This document shows positions 46,031 through 57,298 of a stretch of 64,000 nt of DNA, piece by piece. The translations under genes and the position numbers were made by a program. Within the stretch, counting starts at the first letter, position 1, and each line of letters starts with the position of its first letter. The notes beneath the pieces are model-generated. The model had not been told where the DNA came from and searched no databases. It saw nothing but the letters and a program-made list of their open reading frames with translations. Source of the stretch: Sarcocystis neurona (taxonomy: Eukaryota > Apicomplexa > Conoidasida > Eucoccidiorida > Sarcocystidae); contig KL647288.1 of the NCBI GenBank assembly GCA_000727475.1, positions 3,095,604-3,159,603 of the forward strand. Direction: 5' to 3'.

Positions 46031-47439
46031 CATGAGAATAATACGCGTGCAAATCTACGTTGAAGAATGCACACGCGCACCTACGTGCATGCATAAAAGT
46101 GTGGGATCTGCCGCTGCACGTCCTTCACTTGTGCATACACACGCGTTTGTGTGTGTTTGCTAGACCAGTCTCGCATGTCTAAAGCGGGGGCTGCCCTTTT
46201 GCAGAGTGCTTTCTTCGGTGATAGCAATGCATGCGCAGGCATAAAGACTCAGCCGTACGCAGGCATTCGACATATATATACGGACACATATATACGTCTT
46301 GCATGGCATACACATGTGTGTGGAAATGTCTGCGACAAAATTACACACCCACTCGGGGACAGTAGCACGAACGCTCTGCCCTACTCGGTTTGCACGCGTT
46401 TCACACGTTCTCATGCATGCGCCTTCGGGGACCCGCACATCCGAAGAATTCTTTCTTGATCGGTTCGGTGACTCCTTTGTTACACGTGGGCTGCAACCGT
46501 TTTTCTGAGGGCACGTGAGAAGTGAAGCCACACATGCGTGTAAGTAAATATTTACAGCTAGTTACGTATACAAAAATGCATACGCACACCTGTATATAGG
46601 TGTATATATATATATATATATTTATATGCGTACACGCAGATGTCGTGTTAAATTTACGTATCTGCCTCTGCGGGTGCACGCACATCTGTGCAGACGTACA
46701 CACATAGATATTCACTTCTCTTACGGGTAAGCATACGCAAACCCCATCTCAGGTGGAAGTATTTGCACAACGTCTATTCGTATGTCTGTGTATATATCCG
46801 GGATTACCTACTTTCTTTGAAACGTCCCTTCTGAAAAGGACAACCCACTTCTACAAACGTATGTTACAAGTATGTGAATATGCGTGAACACACAACCGCG
46901 CACACACACACCGGCATATGTGTATAGCTGTATCCGTCCTTTCAAAAACATACGTATATATATATATATATAAATGTGAAGATAGGTTGAAAAAACAACT
47001 AGTGCAAAATTGAATCTGTGTGTATACGATGGGAACAAACAGGCGTACGGGAAATCTGAGACCTGACCCGATACGGTGACTTATTTGGAGTGTTTATGAC
47101 GTGCATGGCTCGCCAAAATTGCTGTCTTCGGTGCTTCCACAGAAGAGCAACGGATAGACGCATAGGAACGGACTCATCCGTACATATGCATACACACGTT
47201 TTATAGAGAACCCCATGTTTGCCTCACAGTTCCTTCTTTGGAAACGCTTTACAAACGCGGAGCAGGGCCCATATAACACCCGCGCATTTGTTCGATGCAT
47301 ACACTTCTGTAGAATTACACGTACGCGCCCATGTGTACGTATATTATGTCCGTGTACTCTTCCCCGAGACGGAGACACACGTATTGAAGAACAGACACCG
47401 GCGCTCACTTTCGTCGGCGTCACACACGTACACGTATTT
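46031..47439. other. 3' flank of UTP11; microsatellite patches
   Basis: Mostly AC/GT-rich DNA with TA runs at 46595-46625 and 46955-46972. A minus ORF at 47504-47094 overlaps the end of UTP11 and is likely 3' UTR. No other signal. Confidence 0.
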
Positions 47440-48696
47440 TCACTTTTTTCTTTCTGCGAACCATTTATAGACAGGCGCTGCGCGTGACGACCCTGCACCT
47501 GCAACTTTGCTACGTCTGCCTTTGCTGCTAAGGTCCTTCTGCAGCTGCAATTTCGACAGCATCCCTTTCACTCTTTTGACGTGTTCGCAGTCATCCTGCA
47601 GCTGTTCAACCCAAGAACTCTTGCTTCTTCCTCTGTCAGTTTTCTTTTTGCTCCGCGTAGTCGCTGCCTCTCCTCCTCCTCCTCTTCCACGTTCTTCGTC
47701 CTCGTCGTCGTCCCCTTCGCTATCGGTCGGTGCTGCGTCACTCTCGCTGCTTGTGCTGCCCCCGTCTGAACTGCTGCTGCCGCTGCTGCAATCTGCCGCT
47801 GCAGGCGCTGCGACAGCCCGGCACATCCACCGGCAGCACTGCTGCTCTTCATCACCCGACGCGTCTTCTTCTGACGCATCGCTCTCCATACCCGAACAGG
47901 TGATGTTAAAACTGCTACTATCCGGCGCATTACCCCCGTCTTGCTGCTGCTGTGCATGTCGCTGTCTGCCTTCTATGTCGCCTCGCCCGGTCCCACCGCT
48001 GGTGTCGCTCGGCATGCCTGGCTGCTTCCTGGCCTCCTCCTCTTCCTCGGCCTCACTGGAAGACTCTGTCGCCGCGTCCGCTGTCTCGCTGGCGTCGCTG
48101 CTGTCTCCCGCGTCTCCTCCGTCTCCATGTGGGGCGGCGCGCGACGCGGGAGTGGTGGCAGCGGCGGCAGCAGAAAGCGTGGTGCTAGAATTTCCAGCGA
48201 CGGCAGCGTAGGCCGCTGCAGCAGCACCCGTCAGCGTCTTCTGCATGCGCTTGCGCAGCACCTGCTGCTTGTGTTGGAGGAACCGCATATTCAGCTGCAG
48301 ATGCTGCTGTTCAGCGGCCGCCCGCCGCAAGCGTCGCTGCCGCACCTTCTGCTGCGCCGCAGCCGACGCAGCCTGGGTGCTGCCGCTGCAGCCGCTGCTC
48401 ACGGCTGCCTGCGCGGCCGACAGCAGATACGTCTGTCCCGCCGTTTTCGCGCCGAGGCCGTCTACGCCCCCGCCCACCTGCTTCGCCTTGAGCATGCCAA
48501 AGGAGAACTCTTCCTCATTGCGGCACCGGGCCTTCTCCGCCAAGTGCTGCAGCAGCTGCTGTCGCGCCTTCCACCGCCTGCTGCGCAGGCGCCAGTCGCG
48601 CTTCTTCTCCAGGAAGGGAAAACGCAGCAGACGACGGCCCGCCTGCTGCCGCTCGCGGTACGTGCGACGGGGCACCGCGTTCTTCGAACCTGCCAT
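47440..48696 (-). CDS. UTP11: UTP11, U3 snoRNA-associated SSU processome protein
   Basis: A single-exon minus-strand gene, about 418 residues from the ATG at 48696 (MAGSKNAVPRRTYRERQQ). The N-terminal block has RRTYRERQQ, FLEKKRDWRLR and EEFSFGM, and the C-terminus has KLQLQKDLSSKGRRSK and VYKWFAERKK; these are the two conserved ends of the UTP11 family. The protein acts in the nucleolus in early 18S rRNA processing as part of the small-subunit processome. Yeast and human proteins are about 250 residues. Here the centre (residues about 140-350) is expanded by Ala-rich, then Ser/Glu/Asp-rich low-complexity sequence with acidic runs. An upstream in-frame ATG at 48717 is possible but adds residues foreign to the family start. 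Confidence 0.
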   Translation of the reverse strand: MAGSKNAVPRRTYRERQQAGRRLLRFPFLEKKRDWRLRSRRWKARQQLLQHLAEKARCRNEEEFSFGMLKAKQVGGGVDGLGAKTAGQTYLLSAAQAAVSSGCSGSTQAASAAAQQKVRQRRLRRAAAEQQHLQLNMRFLQHKQQVLRKRMQKTLTGAAAAAYAAVAGNSSTTLSAAAAATTPASRAAPHGDGGDAGDSSDASETADAATESSSEAEEEEEARKQPGMPSDTSGGTGRGDIEGRQRHAQQQQDGGNAPDSSSFNITCSGMESDASEEDASGDEEQQCCRWMCRAVAAPAAADCSSGSSSSDGGSTSSESDAAPTDSEGDDDEDEERGRGGGGEAATTRSKKKTDRGRSKSSWVEQLQDDCEHVKRVKGMLSKLQLQKDLSSKGRRSKVAGAGSSRAAPVYKWFAERKK

Positions 48697-48779
48697 CCTG
48701 CTGCAACCGAGCAACACGTCTGTTCGTCAACACTGCTTGCTCCACGTCTACAAAAAATCCGGTTGTCACTCTCTCTGTG

Positions 48780-49200
48780 GATACATACATACACAGCGAT
48801 GTCTGGGCATATGTACATGAAGACGTAGCAATATATGCATGTACACATACGTAAATGTGTGAATGTCCACAATATATCCAGGTTCATACATGTGTCACAC
48901 ATACGTCACACACATACCCATATACGCGTATGTCTACACATTATATATATATATATATATTACCCCACGATGTCTATGCACACAAAAATTACACACGTCT
49001 ACACCTCTGCACCCGTATATACATATATATATATATGTGATAAAATGTAGACACGTCTACAGATATATATATATACATATATCTGGCAGAGAAGTAGACT
49101 ATATCTGTGCGTTACACGTATACATATAATGCAACAATGGACACGTCCATACATATATGAAGTCTTACAAAAGTAGACACACCCACATATATACATACCG
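48780..49200. repeat. TA/TG/CA microsatellite between UTP11 and the SEN2-like gene
   Basis: TATATA and CACATACA words, including TA runs at 48940-48960 and 49020-49036. Non-coding. Confidence 0.
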
Positions 49201-49443
49201 CGCTTCCTGTGCAGGGCGCTGATAGTCCTCCTTCCGCGTGTACGTTCGCGGGGACGTTTCGTGCAGAGGCGTGGCGGGTTTGTGGGGGACGCGCATGCAC
49301 AGACGCGTGGGCCTCTGTGGACAGAGAGGCACAGACAGACATGCAGAACACGCAGTCCACGTATACCGGGTGAATTTTACCAGCAAATACGGCCTTTCCG
49401 CAGCAATGAAGCCGCTGCTCTCCTTCTCCAGCAGCAGACACAA

Positions 49444-52400
49444 TCAGGAGGATGACACGTGCCAGCGCTCGAGCGAAAGCAGCAAAAATCTTACGCTGCT
49501 GCTGATGCTGCTCGAGGCAGCGTCACCTGTGCTGGCCTTCCTCTTGTTTCTGCTGCTGCTGGTGCCACCACCACCGCTGGGCGGACCGGACGTCCTGCTT
49601 TCCCTGCATGCCGCGCCACAAGAAGGCGGCCCGGAACCGTCTCCTTCCCCCTGCCTCGTCTGCAGCAGCTCTTCTCTCGGTTGCTCTTTTTGCTGCTCCT
49701 GCAGAACAATCTCTGCCGTTGTCGCCTGCTGCAGTAGTGGCACTGGCTGCTGCTCCTGCTGCCGCTGCTGCTGTTCCTCTTGTCCTCCTGGCGGTCGCGG
49801 CGCAAGCTGCTGCTTCTGCTGCTCGCTCTGCCGCGGCGTGAAGGGAAGCGCAAGCAGCAAGCGCTTCCCTACAGTTCTGCAGAGGCGGGCGTGCAGCACC
49901 AGCTGTCGCCACGACGAAGGCCAAGAGCAGCTGCTGGTGGCGGCAGTCCCGGAATGCAGCGCCCATGCATCACGACGCCACAAAGCCAGAGACCCCGGGA
50001 GTAGCAGCACGGCGTACCTGACGCACAGACACATGCATCACATACATCTGAGACAAATATAATCGCACCAGCAGTCCCACAGCAGAGAGCAGCACCAGTT
50101 CTACCGCACCAAAAGGCCCCACCGGCAGCAGCAGTAGAAGAAGCACCGCAACCGCAGCAGGAGGACCTGCGGAGGAAGGCGGAGCGTGCAGCCTCGAGGT
50201 AATCAGCACGAACAGCAACAGCTGTAGCGAAGCGGCTGCAGCAGGAGGATCCACAGCAGAAGCAGCAGGAGGACCCCCAGCAGACGCAGCAGCAGGACGC
50301 ACAGAAGCTGCAGCAGACGGATTCACGGTAGAGGCAGCAAGAGGACGCGCAGCAGCTGCAGGACGAGGACCCACTCCAGAAGCAGCAGGAGGACCCACAG
50401 CAGACGCAGTAGGCGCACGCACAGCAGCAGCAGCAACAGCTGCGTCAAGCCAATCAGCAGCCTCGCGCGGCAGCAGCAGCAGGACGCACCAGAAATGCAG
50501 CCGCACACGTGCAGGGTATCCACTAGAGCCACACGCGTAGCTGCACCACGCGCAGCAACAGCAGTAGCACCCGCAGGCAGAGCCGCTGCTGCCTTTGGTA
50601 GACGTGCTGGCGCTTCCCGCAGTACTGCGGCAGGACGCAACAGCAAAACGGCAAGCTGCAGTCGACTGCTGGAGCAGCGGGGAGCGCGGACACAGCAGCA
50701 ACACAGCGCTGCATTGAGTCGTACCAGTGACAACCGCAGTAAACCGCCTTTCCGCCAACCGCAGGTCCAGCAGGTGCCGGGACTCGTAGCTGCCCACCGA
50801 TAGCAGCAGCAGCACGACAGCGGCGCTCCAAGCAACAGCACACCAGCGGTCCACCGAGACATCAGCGCAGCCGCAGGCGTCAGACGCGCACCGCTTGCAG
50901 CACAGCAGCAACAGTCGCAGGTAGCAAGAGCGGCAGGTAGCAAAAGCGGCAGGCAGCAACAACGGCAAACACCAACAGCGGCAGGTAGCAGCAGCAGCAA
51001 GCAGCAGCAGCGGCAAGCAGCAGCAGCAGCAAGCAGCAGCGGCAGGCAGCAGCCGTTTCCACCTACATGCGACACCGGTAGCAGTCAGCCACCAGCAGCA
51101 AACCTGCAGCAGCGCCGCGTAGCGTAGCGAGCCGTTTCAACAGCGATAGCAGTGACGGAGAGGGCCGGCAGCAGCCGACACGGCCCGCAGCAGCAGCAGC
51201 GGGGTCCGAGCTGTGGGGATCGAGACGGCAGCGTCAGAAGAAGCAACTGTTTCTTCGTACCGCCGGAAGCAGTAGGGTCGTCCTGACGTCAGTGTGTGTG
51301 GTAGCCAGCGAAGAAGGCACACAGCAGGAAGGAGAAATTGGCAGTGAGGCAGCAGCAGCAGCAAGAGACCCACAGGGAAGCAGCAGAAGTGCGCCTACTC
51401 TGCGTGGACGAGATGTCTGGAGTGTCCGTACAGCAGAAAGTCGACTCCGAACTGAACCCCACACTCTACGACCCACCCCACACGCTGCAGCCGCTGCTTC
51501 AGCACGTCTCGGAGCCACGGCAGCAGCCGACAGCTGCTGCAGGTGCAGCACGTGTTGTTGCCTGACGGTTGTCCACCAAAACTGCCTCTGTAGAGGTAAC
51601 TTCTCCCGCTGCTGCTGCTGCTGGAGTCGCTTCCACTGCCGCTGTCGCTCTCGCTGTCTCTACGGCTGTTGCTGCTGCTGCTGCTGCTGTGCTCGCTGTG
51701 TCTGCTGCTGCTGTCGTCACTTCGTCTGCTGCTGGTGCTGCTGCTTTGGCTTCCGCTGCTCCTGCTGCTGTCACCGCTGTCGCGACGGGAACTTCCTCTC
51801 CTGCGGCTACTTGGGCACCTGCTGTCCCTGCTATCGCGCGCGTTGCTACGGGGGCTTCTGCTGGGGCTTCTGCTGCCGCACCTGCCGCACGTTCCCCTAC
51901 AGCTGCGGTGAGCGGTAAAGGGCCCGTCGTGAGGAGGCAGGGATTCCACACTTGAGCAGGTTGCAATGGGAAGAGAGTTCGCGGCAGAAACTGCAACTTC
52001 TGCCTCGTCGAATCTGGCAGCTGCTGCTATATCGGTAGCATGCCGTCCCGCGGCCCGTGCATCTTCTACTGCTGTTCCGTCTTTTTTCGAAGGTTCTCTC
52101 GCTCCTGCTGCTGCTGCTAGTTCATCTACTTCCTTTCTCCGCGAAGTGGCTGTTACTGCCGCCGCTTCACGGCCGATCTCTCCCGGTGTTGCTGCGGCTC
52201 GTCTCGGTCTAGACTTTGCTGCGAGCTCTTCCACAAACGCCGCTGCTGCCCCTGCTTCTTCTTCTTCAGCTGACCCTTCGCCGTTTAACGCAGCAGCTGC
52301 TGCTGCTCCAGGAACTTTTGCTGCTGATGTCGTCACTCGGCCCTGCTCCGATGCTGCACGAGCACCCCGACGGTGCATGCAGACTGAGCGGGCAAGATCC

Positions 52401-52507
52401 GTCACCTCTCCCAGGCAAGGAGCTGCAGCAGCACCTGAGGCCCGCAGATCGCCGGCACAAACAGCAAGGAAGACGTCAGCAGTGGAGAACTGCTGCGGCT
52501 CTGCCAT
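49444..52507 (-). CDS. SEN2: tRNA-splicing endonuclease catalytic subunit, SEN2-like
   Basis: Two minus-strand exons: 52507-51399 (donor gtaggc, phase 2) and 50017-49444. Exon 1 is Ala/Glu-rich, then Ser/Arg-rich, and ends with GVQFGVDFLLYGHSRHLVHA. Exon 2 completes a Glu codon and continues YAVLLLPGS, then a helix with RLCRTVGKRLLLAL, followed by a Gln/Ser-rich tail. This is the tRNA-intron endonuclease fold. The catalytic Tyr (of LLYG), His (of LVHA) and Lys (of VGKR) are all present, with Tyr-His spacing of eight residues as in SEN2-type subunits. The enzyme cuts introns out of pre-tRNA as part of a four-subunit complex. The motif is reconstituted only by splicing, and the phases agree. 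SEN34 is the alternative assignment. The ATG at 52522 is an alternative start. Confidence 0.
50018..51398 (-). other. Intron of the SEN2-like gene, CTG-rich in sense
   Basis: On the + strand this is a mass of CAGCAGGAGGACCCACAGCAGACGC-like units (50130-50450, 50920-51060), so the gene's sense strand carries CTG. Leu-rich minus ORFs up to 348 codons in this intron are artefacts of the repeat. Confidence 0.
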
Positions 52508-53039
52508 GTGGCACCGTAACACACCGGGTTAACAACGTTGTACAACAGCAGGGAGAATCCACCCATGTCGCTTCCGCTGCCGCTGCTGCGCAGCACGGAC
52601 GCCACTCATCGGAACATCCGTCCTGCAGTGTGGATTATTGCTACATAGCGCGTGAATATCCACGTCCACGGAGTTTCCACGAAACCTTCGTCCTTGCTGC
52701 TACAACAGACAAGTTTGTGCACGAATCGACGCTGCTGCCGTGGCCGCACCGTCACTACACTCGACGCTGCTCGTATGTGTGGTCGCGCTGCAGCTCGTGT
52801 GCTGGCGCGGCTGCTGCGCCACCCAGCTGCGCTGCCGTTGATGCTGCTCCCGCCGAAGGGGGTGCCGGGACGACCGTGAGTGGCTGCGGCAAGTGCAGGA
52901 CGTGGCGCGCCGCCAGTGCCCGTTACTGCAGCCGCATTCGACGCTGCTGCCGACGAGCCTCGGGAGCAGCTGCGGCTTTCGCACCGCCCGGCGTACTCAC
53001 TGACGCATCGTTGGTCCTACTGCTGCTCCTGGCGCACGG

Positions 53040-53460
53040 CTGCACAGCAGCAGCAGCAGCAGCTGCGACAACAGCAGCGGCAGCAGCAGCGGCCGCAGCA
53101 GCGGCAGCAGTAGCGGCAGCAGCAGCGGCAGCAGCAGCGGCAGCAGTAGCGGCAGCAGCAGCGGCAGTAGCAGCCCGAGCAACGGCAGCAGCGGGAGCAG
53201 CAGTAGCAGCGGTGGGAGTAGCACGGGCAGCAGCAGCGGCAGCAGTAGCGGCAGCAGCGGCAGCAGTAGCGGCAGCAGTAGCGGCAGCAGCAGCGGTAGC
53301 AGCAGCGGTAGCAGCAGCAACAGCGACAGCAGCAGCAGGAGCAGCAGCAGCCGCAAGAGCAGCAGCACGAGCTGCAGTAGGAGCGCCAACAGTACCAGGA
53401 GCAGCAACAGCTGCAAGAGCAGCAGCAGGAGCGACGGCAGGATCACCGGCAACGCCTGAG
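53040..53460. repeat. GCAGCAGCGGCAGCAGTAGC minisatellite
   Basis: About 420 bp of GCA/GCG triplets with interspersed TAG-containing units. One + frame is poly-Ala, another is Gly/Ser-Ser-Ser, and the third is broken by in-frame TAG. Two minus frames are also open (Leu, Ala). Such multi-frame openness makes any ORF here uninformative. Confidence 0.
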
Positions 53461-53779
53461 CTTCGTTCCCCTGTCCCCTTGCTGCTCATGTTGCCGTTGG
53501 TCCAAACAGTGGGGTGGATCTTCCGGCATAAAGTGCTGCTGCTCGCCAGAGTGCTGCTGGCAGCTTTATGCCCTGCAAAGCTTTGCTGGTGGCCTGCAGT
53601 CGCGTGCTGTTGTTTCTTCTAACTCTTTCAGTTGCTGTCACTTCTCCGGCGAAGACAAGAGAGAAGACCAGCTGTGACAAAGAGTACATCTACCAGTAGA
53701 GGAGGGCCACACTGCACTTTACGTACTGCTCAGGACGCCGGCACACTGGAGCGGTGACGCTTCGCTGACGCCGCCACTC

Positions 53780-54235
53780 CTGCCGTGGTCTACTCCGATG
53801 TATGCACCCCACCTCAGAAACTTCGATGCTGCTACCGCTGGACTGCAGCACTCGGTGCGCACCTCGCAGTAGCCCGCTGCTACGTAAAAGTCCCTCACGT
53901 TAACACTTGGCTGAACCTGAACCTGCTGTTCGAGTGAAGGAAGCACTCCACAATGCAATGTGTGCGCCCCACAGACAACCCTGGCTGCAGCTGCTGCTGG
54001 ATTGCAGCGCTGGGTACGGCTATCGTAGTACTCCGCTACTACGTAAAAAACCCATCACGGCAATGCTGGGCTGCAGCAGCTGCTGCTGGAGTGAAGGAAG
54101 CATCCCACGCTGCAGTGTGTACACCCCACAGAGAGGCCTGGCTGCGGCTGTTGGTAGAATAAAGGAAGCTTCACTCGCTGCGGCTACTGCAGTACTGTGC
54201 TGCTACGTAAACCGCTCCCCGTAGTCCTTGCCTGC
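53780..54235. repeat. Three copies of a degenerate 157-160-bp tandem repeat
   Basis: Copies are marked by ATGTATGCACCCCAC (about 53798), ATGTGTGCGCCCCAC (about 53958) and GTGTGTACACCCCAC (about 54115). GTGAAGGAAGCA begins the second and third units at 53934 and 54091, and CTACGTAAA recurs in each. The + frames across it read as a repeating Ala/Cys/Trp-containing peptide without family match. Confidence 0.
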
Positions 54236-57200
54236 TGGTGCAGCTGCTGGCTGCGCTGCGGCTTGTAGCGCGAGGCTGCGGCTGCTGTTTGTGCGCCGTC
54301 TTGTGGCGGAACTTCCGCGGCAAAGAGGGCGCTTTTCTCAAGCCGTAGCGTTCTGCTTCTAATGTTGCTGTTCAGCGACTGAGACCCTACAACTCCACGG
54401 AGTCACTACCGCAGCAAGTAGCGGCACTGGAGAACAGCGAGAGCAGCAACAGCGGCCGCAGGAGCAGTAGCGACAGCTGCTGTAGACCCTGTAAAGCAGC
54501 GGCAACAGCAGGAGGTGTGGGAGCAGCACCATCAGCTGTGGGTTTTTGGCCGCACCCGCACTTCACTGACTCAATGCGTCACTGGCTTTTGTAGAAAAGG
54601 GGACGAGATCCACAGGAAGATAGAAGTGGAAGGGAACGACGGCACCGCAGAGGCACCAGTCGCCGTGCTGCTGCGTGGATCCTCCGAACACCGGTGCACG
54701 TTAAGCGGCGGAAGCCTCACCACGAGCAACAGGGGTTGGTGGGCTCGTTGGAGCAGCAGCAGCAGCAGCGGGAAGAGGGCGAGATACTGCGCTGTCGAGG
54801 TGTCTACGCTTGCGACGCTAGGAGGAACTGGAAGAATCGCAGGAGCAGCAGCGCTCCTGCCAGCACCCATAGCAGTGGTAGCAGTAAAGGGGACAACACC
54901 AGCTGCAGGAGGAGCAGGAGAAGGAGCACTAGCAGCAGCAGGGAGCCACAGCAGCTTCTCTGCAGCAAAGAAAGCCGCTGCAGCGCAGCATCATGGACGC
55001 GCAGCGGCAATGCGGGCACAGCGACAGCCGAGACAGCCGCAGCAGCGCAGTCTGGGGGCAGGCAGCACCGACTGCAGCAACGGCATGCGCCGCGTGAGGA
55101 GACACCACACGGTAGAATCCACTGAAGCCTAACAAGCCAGCAGGCAGCGCACACGCCTTCTCCTTCGACTAGATTTCTCGCAAATCTCCACGCGCTGCTA
55201 CAACAAAGTCGGATCTTTCGGGTACCAGAGGGTAGACCATCACCACTGCGGGCTTTACACACGACGCTACCTCCCCACAACGGCCGCCGTCGTGTAGTGT
55301 ACGTACGCCGCCAGGTGCGCAGCAGCGCAGGAGTACCAGTAGCAACACAGGAGGAAGATCGGCACCCAAGAAGAGAAAGAAGTGCGGCCGTGTGAGGAGG
55401 AGGAGGCGGAGCAGCAGCAGCAAGCGGCGGGAGCTGCCGCAGTGGAACACGAAGCCGGAATAACAACAGCAGCTGCAGCAACAGCGCTGCACGCAGCAGT
55501 CGCACCGGCTACAATAGAGGACTCAGCCGCACCGGCAGCAGGAGAAATACTATTCTTAACAGGAGCAGCAGCGGGACCAACAGTAGCAGCGAGAGCAATC
55601 GCGGCGTGTAACAGCAGCCGCATGAAGAGCAGCAACAGCAACAGTGGGGCAGGAATACGACGGGAATAACCGCTCTGAAAGTTGCAAAGCTTCGGTAGGA
55701 CACCAAATATACACCTCACTAATATACATCCTCACACCTGCTGTACTACAACGCACGAACAGCATTCTTGTCGCTACAAGCGACAAAAAGCTACAGGTGA
55801 CAAACGCTAGAAGCGACAAGACTTCCAGGTGACGCCACATCAGCGATAGCAGTTTCAGCAGCAGCAACAGCAGCGGCGGCTGCAGCAAATTCAACAAGAT
55901 CATGTGCAACAATATCAGCAGCGCTACTGTCACTGCAGCAGCAATAGACCCGATAGCGCGCCGACTTCTGTCCAACTGTCCAACCAAATCCGCAGCACTC
56001 ACCAATTTCCTCACCTCTCCGGCGCCTTGTGGCGAGCACCGCCTGCAGCTGTTGGCCCAAGAGCTGGTGAAACACCAGGGACAGTAGCAGCAACAGAAGC
56101 AGTAGAACTACGCCACTACCAGCTTAAAGAGCAGCAGCAACAGCAACCTTCACAGCAGCAACCCGCAGATGCAGCACCAACAGCCCGAGAAGCAAAACGG
56201 CGGCGGCAGTCGCGTGGTGACAGCAGCCGCAGGAGTCTTCGCACAAGCTCAGAAGTAATGACGACAGCTGGTAAAACTTTACCTCACTTCGTTAGCTGGT
56301 AAGGATTGCGGTAGGAGTTTCTGCCGCTTGCAGCGCCACCGGCCGGTGGAGCAGCGGCCGCTTGCTCCTGTGGAAAACGCAGCAGTCCTTCAGCCAATAG
56401 CAGATCTGGCGGTAGCAGCAACACAGGTGGGCAGCAGCAGGGCAGCAGCGACAGAAGCAGCTGCTGCGACTGGGAGCAATTTAACACTAACAGCAGCGGG
56501 TCAACGAAGGAGGATCGTTTGTGGTATAGACGAGCAGCAGAACCCTGAACGGCAGCAACCCACACGTTTGCGCGTGGTAGGTGCCGCACGGGTGTTACAG
56601 CAGCAGCAAGAACCACCTGCAGGAAACAGCGACTGGCAACAGCAGCAGCAGCGGCAGCCGTATTACCGGCAGCAGCACCAGTGAGCTGCAGCAGCAGCAA
56701 CTCCTAGCTGCAGCGTCAGTTGACAGCAGCAGCAACTTCCAGTAGCAGCAACATTTAGCAGCAGCATCAGCGAACTATCACTGGCAGCAACAAGTAGCAG
56801 CAGCAGTAGCAGCAACTGCTTACTCGACGCAGTAGAGAAGCTTCCCCCTTGCTTCTCTCCCCTTCATATGAACTCCTTCTTGTGCCTCTGACTCTCCGTT
56901 GCGAGGGGAGGAAGTTATCGCCTGTGCAGTGGGGCTCAGCGTTACACGGGAGAGTCAGTAGCAACAGCAGCAGCATCTTCGGCAGCAGCAGCAGGAGCGC
57001 TGCTGACGGCGGCAGCGCAGCGAAGGGAAGCGCAGCACCAACAGCTGGAGCAAACAGTAATCGCAGCAGCAACGTACGAAAACAGCAGCAGCAGGTGGAG
57101 TAATGTCAGCAGTCGGGCCACCGGGAACAGCAGCAGCGTCTGCAGCGCCAGCAGTGACGTCCGTCGCATTATCAGCGGAGGGCTAACGGGCCTGCTTCTT

Positions 57201-57298
57201 ATATGCAGCGGCAGAAGCGGCTGCAAGAGGGAGTGTGGGGTACAGCAGCGCAGAGCAGCTGCCGCGGACATCTCGAGAAGCAGTGACAGCCTCAGCGA

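Larger units (their letters stand above)
52508..57298. other. Divergent spacer between SEN2-like and HMBS genes; repeat-rich, possible unplaced exons
   Basis: CAG runs lie on the + strand through most of this interval. A + segment at 52700-52874, ending at a good donor (gtgagt), could be an exon, but its frame is not decided. 54515-55132 and 55904-56302 contain long + frames of Ala/Gln/Ser with no motif. An in-frame TGA 15 bp before the HMBS ATG argues against a simple upstream extension of that gene. Promoters of both flanking genes should lie here; no specific element can be named. Confidence 0.

Noticed and set aside
49970..51016. 348-codon Leu/Cys/Ala-rich minus ORF
   Set aside because: It lies in the intron between the two SEN2-like exons and is made of CTG repeat.
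52216..53622. 468-codon + ORF ending in a long poly-Ala tract
   Set aside because: It overlaps the SEN2-like start antisense and then reads a GCA minisatellite open in several frames; no conserved segment.
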